Assembly: GCA_964035545.1 (NCBI GenBank)
Contig: OZ037770.1
Span: forward strand, 3,763,662-3,827,661
DNA length: 64,000 bases
Source: Bugula neritina
Lineage: Eukaryota > Bryozoa > Gymnolaemata > Cheilostomatida > Bugulidae
Reading direction: 5' to 3'
Shown: piece after piece, positions 63,638 through 64,000 of the stretch
Numbering within the stretch: position 1 is the stretch's first letter
Layout: every line of letters starts with the position of its first letter
Position numbers and translations under genes: made by a program
Notes under the pieces: generated by a model
What the model was told of the DNA's origin: nothing
What the model saw: only the letters and a program-made list of their open reading frames with translations
Databases searched by the model: none

Positions 63638-64000
63638 TCATTTATTTGCAGTCTATAAAGTAGTTATCTGGAATGTTATTATATTACCCTGTAAATCTAC
63701 ACTCACTTATCAGGAGAATTAATCATGAATCTCATTAATTTTAGAATTTATTTTTGTACAAACCTATTCTACACTGTTTGCTAGTGCTGAGCTGGTATCG
63801 TGGATGTCTTAGCATTATCAGTACTGTTTCTTTAGCTTGGAGCTTTTGATGTTTTCAAATGTGTTCACTAAATACCAGAAGAACTCCTGTGTATTTTGAG
63901 GCTAAGTTACGTAGTGCTGAAAACAGCAATTACCTAAAATGTCAAGGACTTGTAATAGGCCCAAAGCGAAAGTTGTTACCAAATACTGTTACTGCTGCAG
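63638..64000. other. TMTC3 copy B 3' flank
   Basis: Matches the copy A 3' UTR to about 63,811 and then diverges completely. No further gene or poly(A) signal was convincingly seen before the window ends. Confidence 0.5.

Overview
The window is eukaryotic and almost certainly from an invertebrate animal. It is AT-rich, its genes have many small exons with GT-AG introns, and mobile DNA is dense. TMTC3 and a Roco protein with a metazoan-style caspase domain point to Metazoa. A sponge or another early-branching lineage is plausible, but the sequence does not settle it. No rRNA, tRNA or CRISPR array was seen.

Layout. (1) 1-19,205 and 41,363-63,811 are two direct copies (A and B) of one segment: a decayed minus-strand Ty3/Gypsy element, a non-coding spacer with a TG microsatellite, and a plus-strand TMTC3 gene (ER O-mannosyltransferase family). 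Copy A has all 15 TMTC3 coding exons (2,499 nt, phases consistent) but a TAA stop in exon 12. Copy B has no such stop but lacks exons 1 and 2. There, A-like sequence gives way to a young complete Gypsy element (49,179-54,623), about 640 bp of unrelated DNA, and a 38-bp minisatellite. (2) 19,290-23,900 is mostly empty, with a few unrecognised ORFs. (3) 24,328-39,509 (minus strand) is one 15-exon gene whose phases all agree over 4,089 nt. It encodes a 1,362-residue protein: N-terminal segment, LRRs, Roc GTPase, COR, acidic linker, and a C-terminal caspase-like domain in which the catalytic cysteine is a serine. This is the most novel item in the window. Five of its LRR exons are tandem 138-bp symmetrical duplicates, and a 3.6-kb inverted-repeat element sits in one intron. 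(4) 40,494-46,551 is the copy-B decayed Gypsy element with both LTRs.

Notable architecture. TMTC3 intron 2 in copy A consists entirely of 21 tandem 38-bp units, each repeating the 3' splice site and the first codons of exon 3. The young Gypsy element has matching 287-bp LTRs, a 5-bp target duplication, a tRNA-Leu-type primer site, an A-AAA-AAG frameshift heptamer between gag and pol, and a 760-bp inverted-repeat element inserted in its 3' LTR. Several small DNA transposons (Tc1/mariner-like, hAT-like, foldback) lie in TMTC3 introns, some present in only one copy.

All exon boundaries were derived by eye from splice signals, reading phase and family conservation. None has been checked against transcripts.
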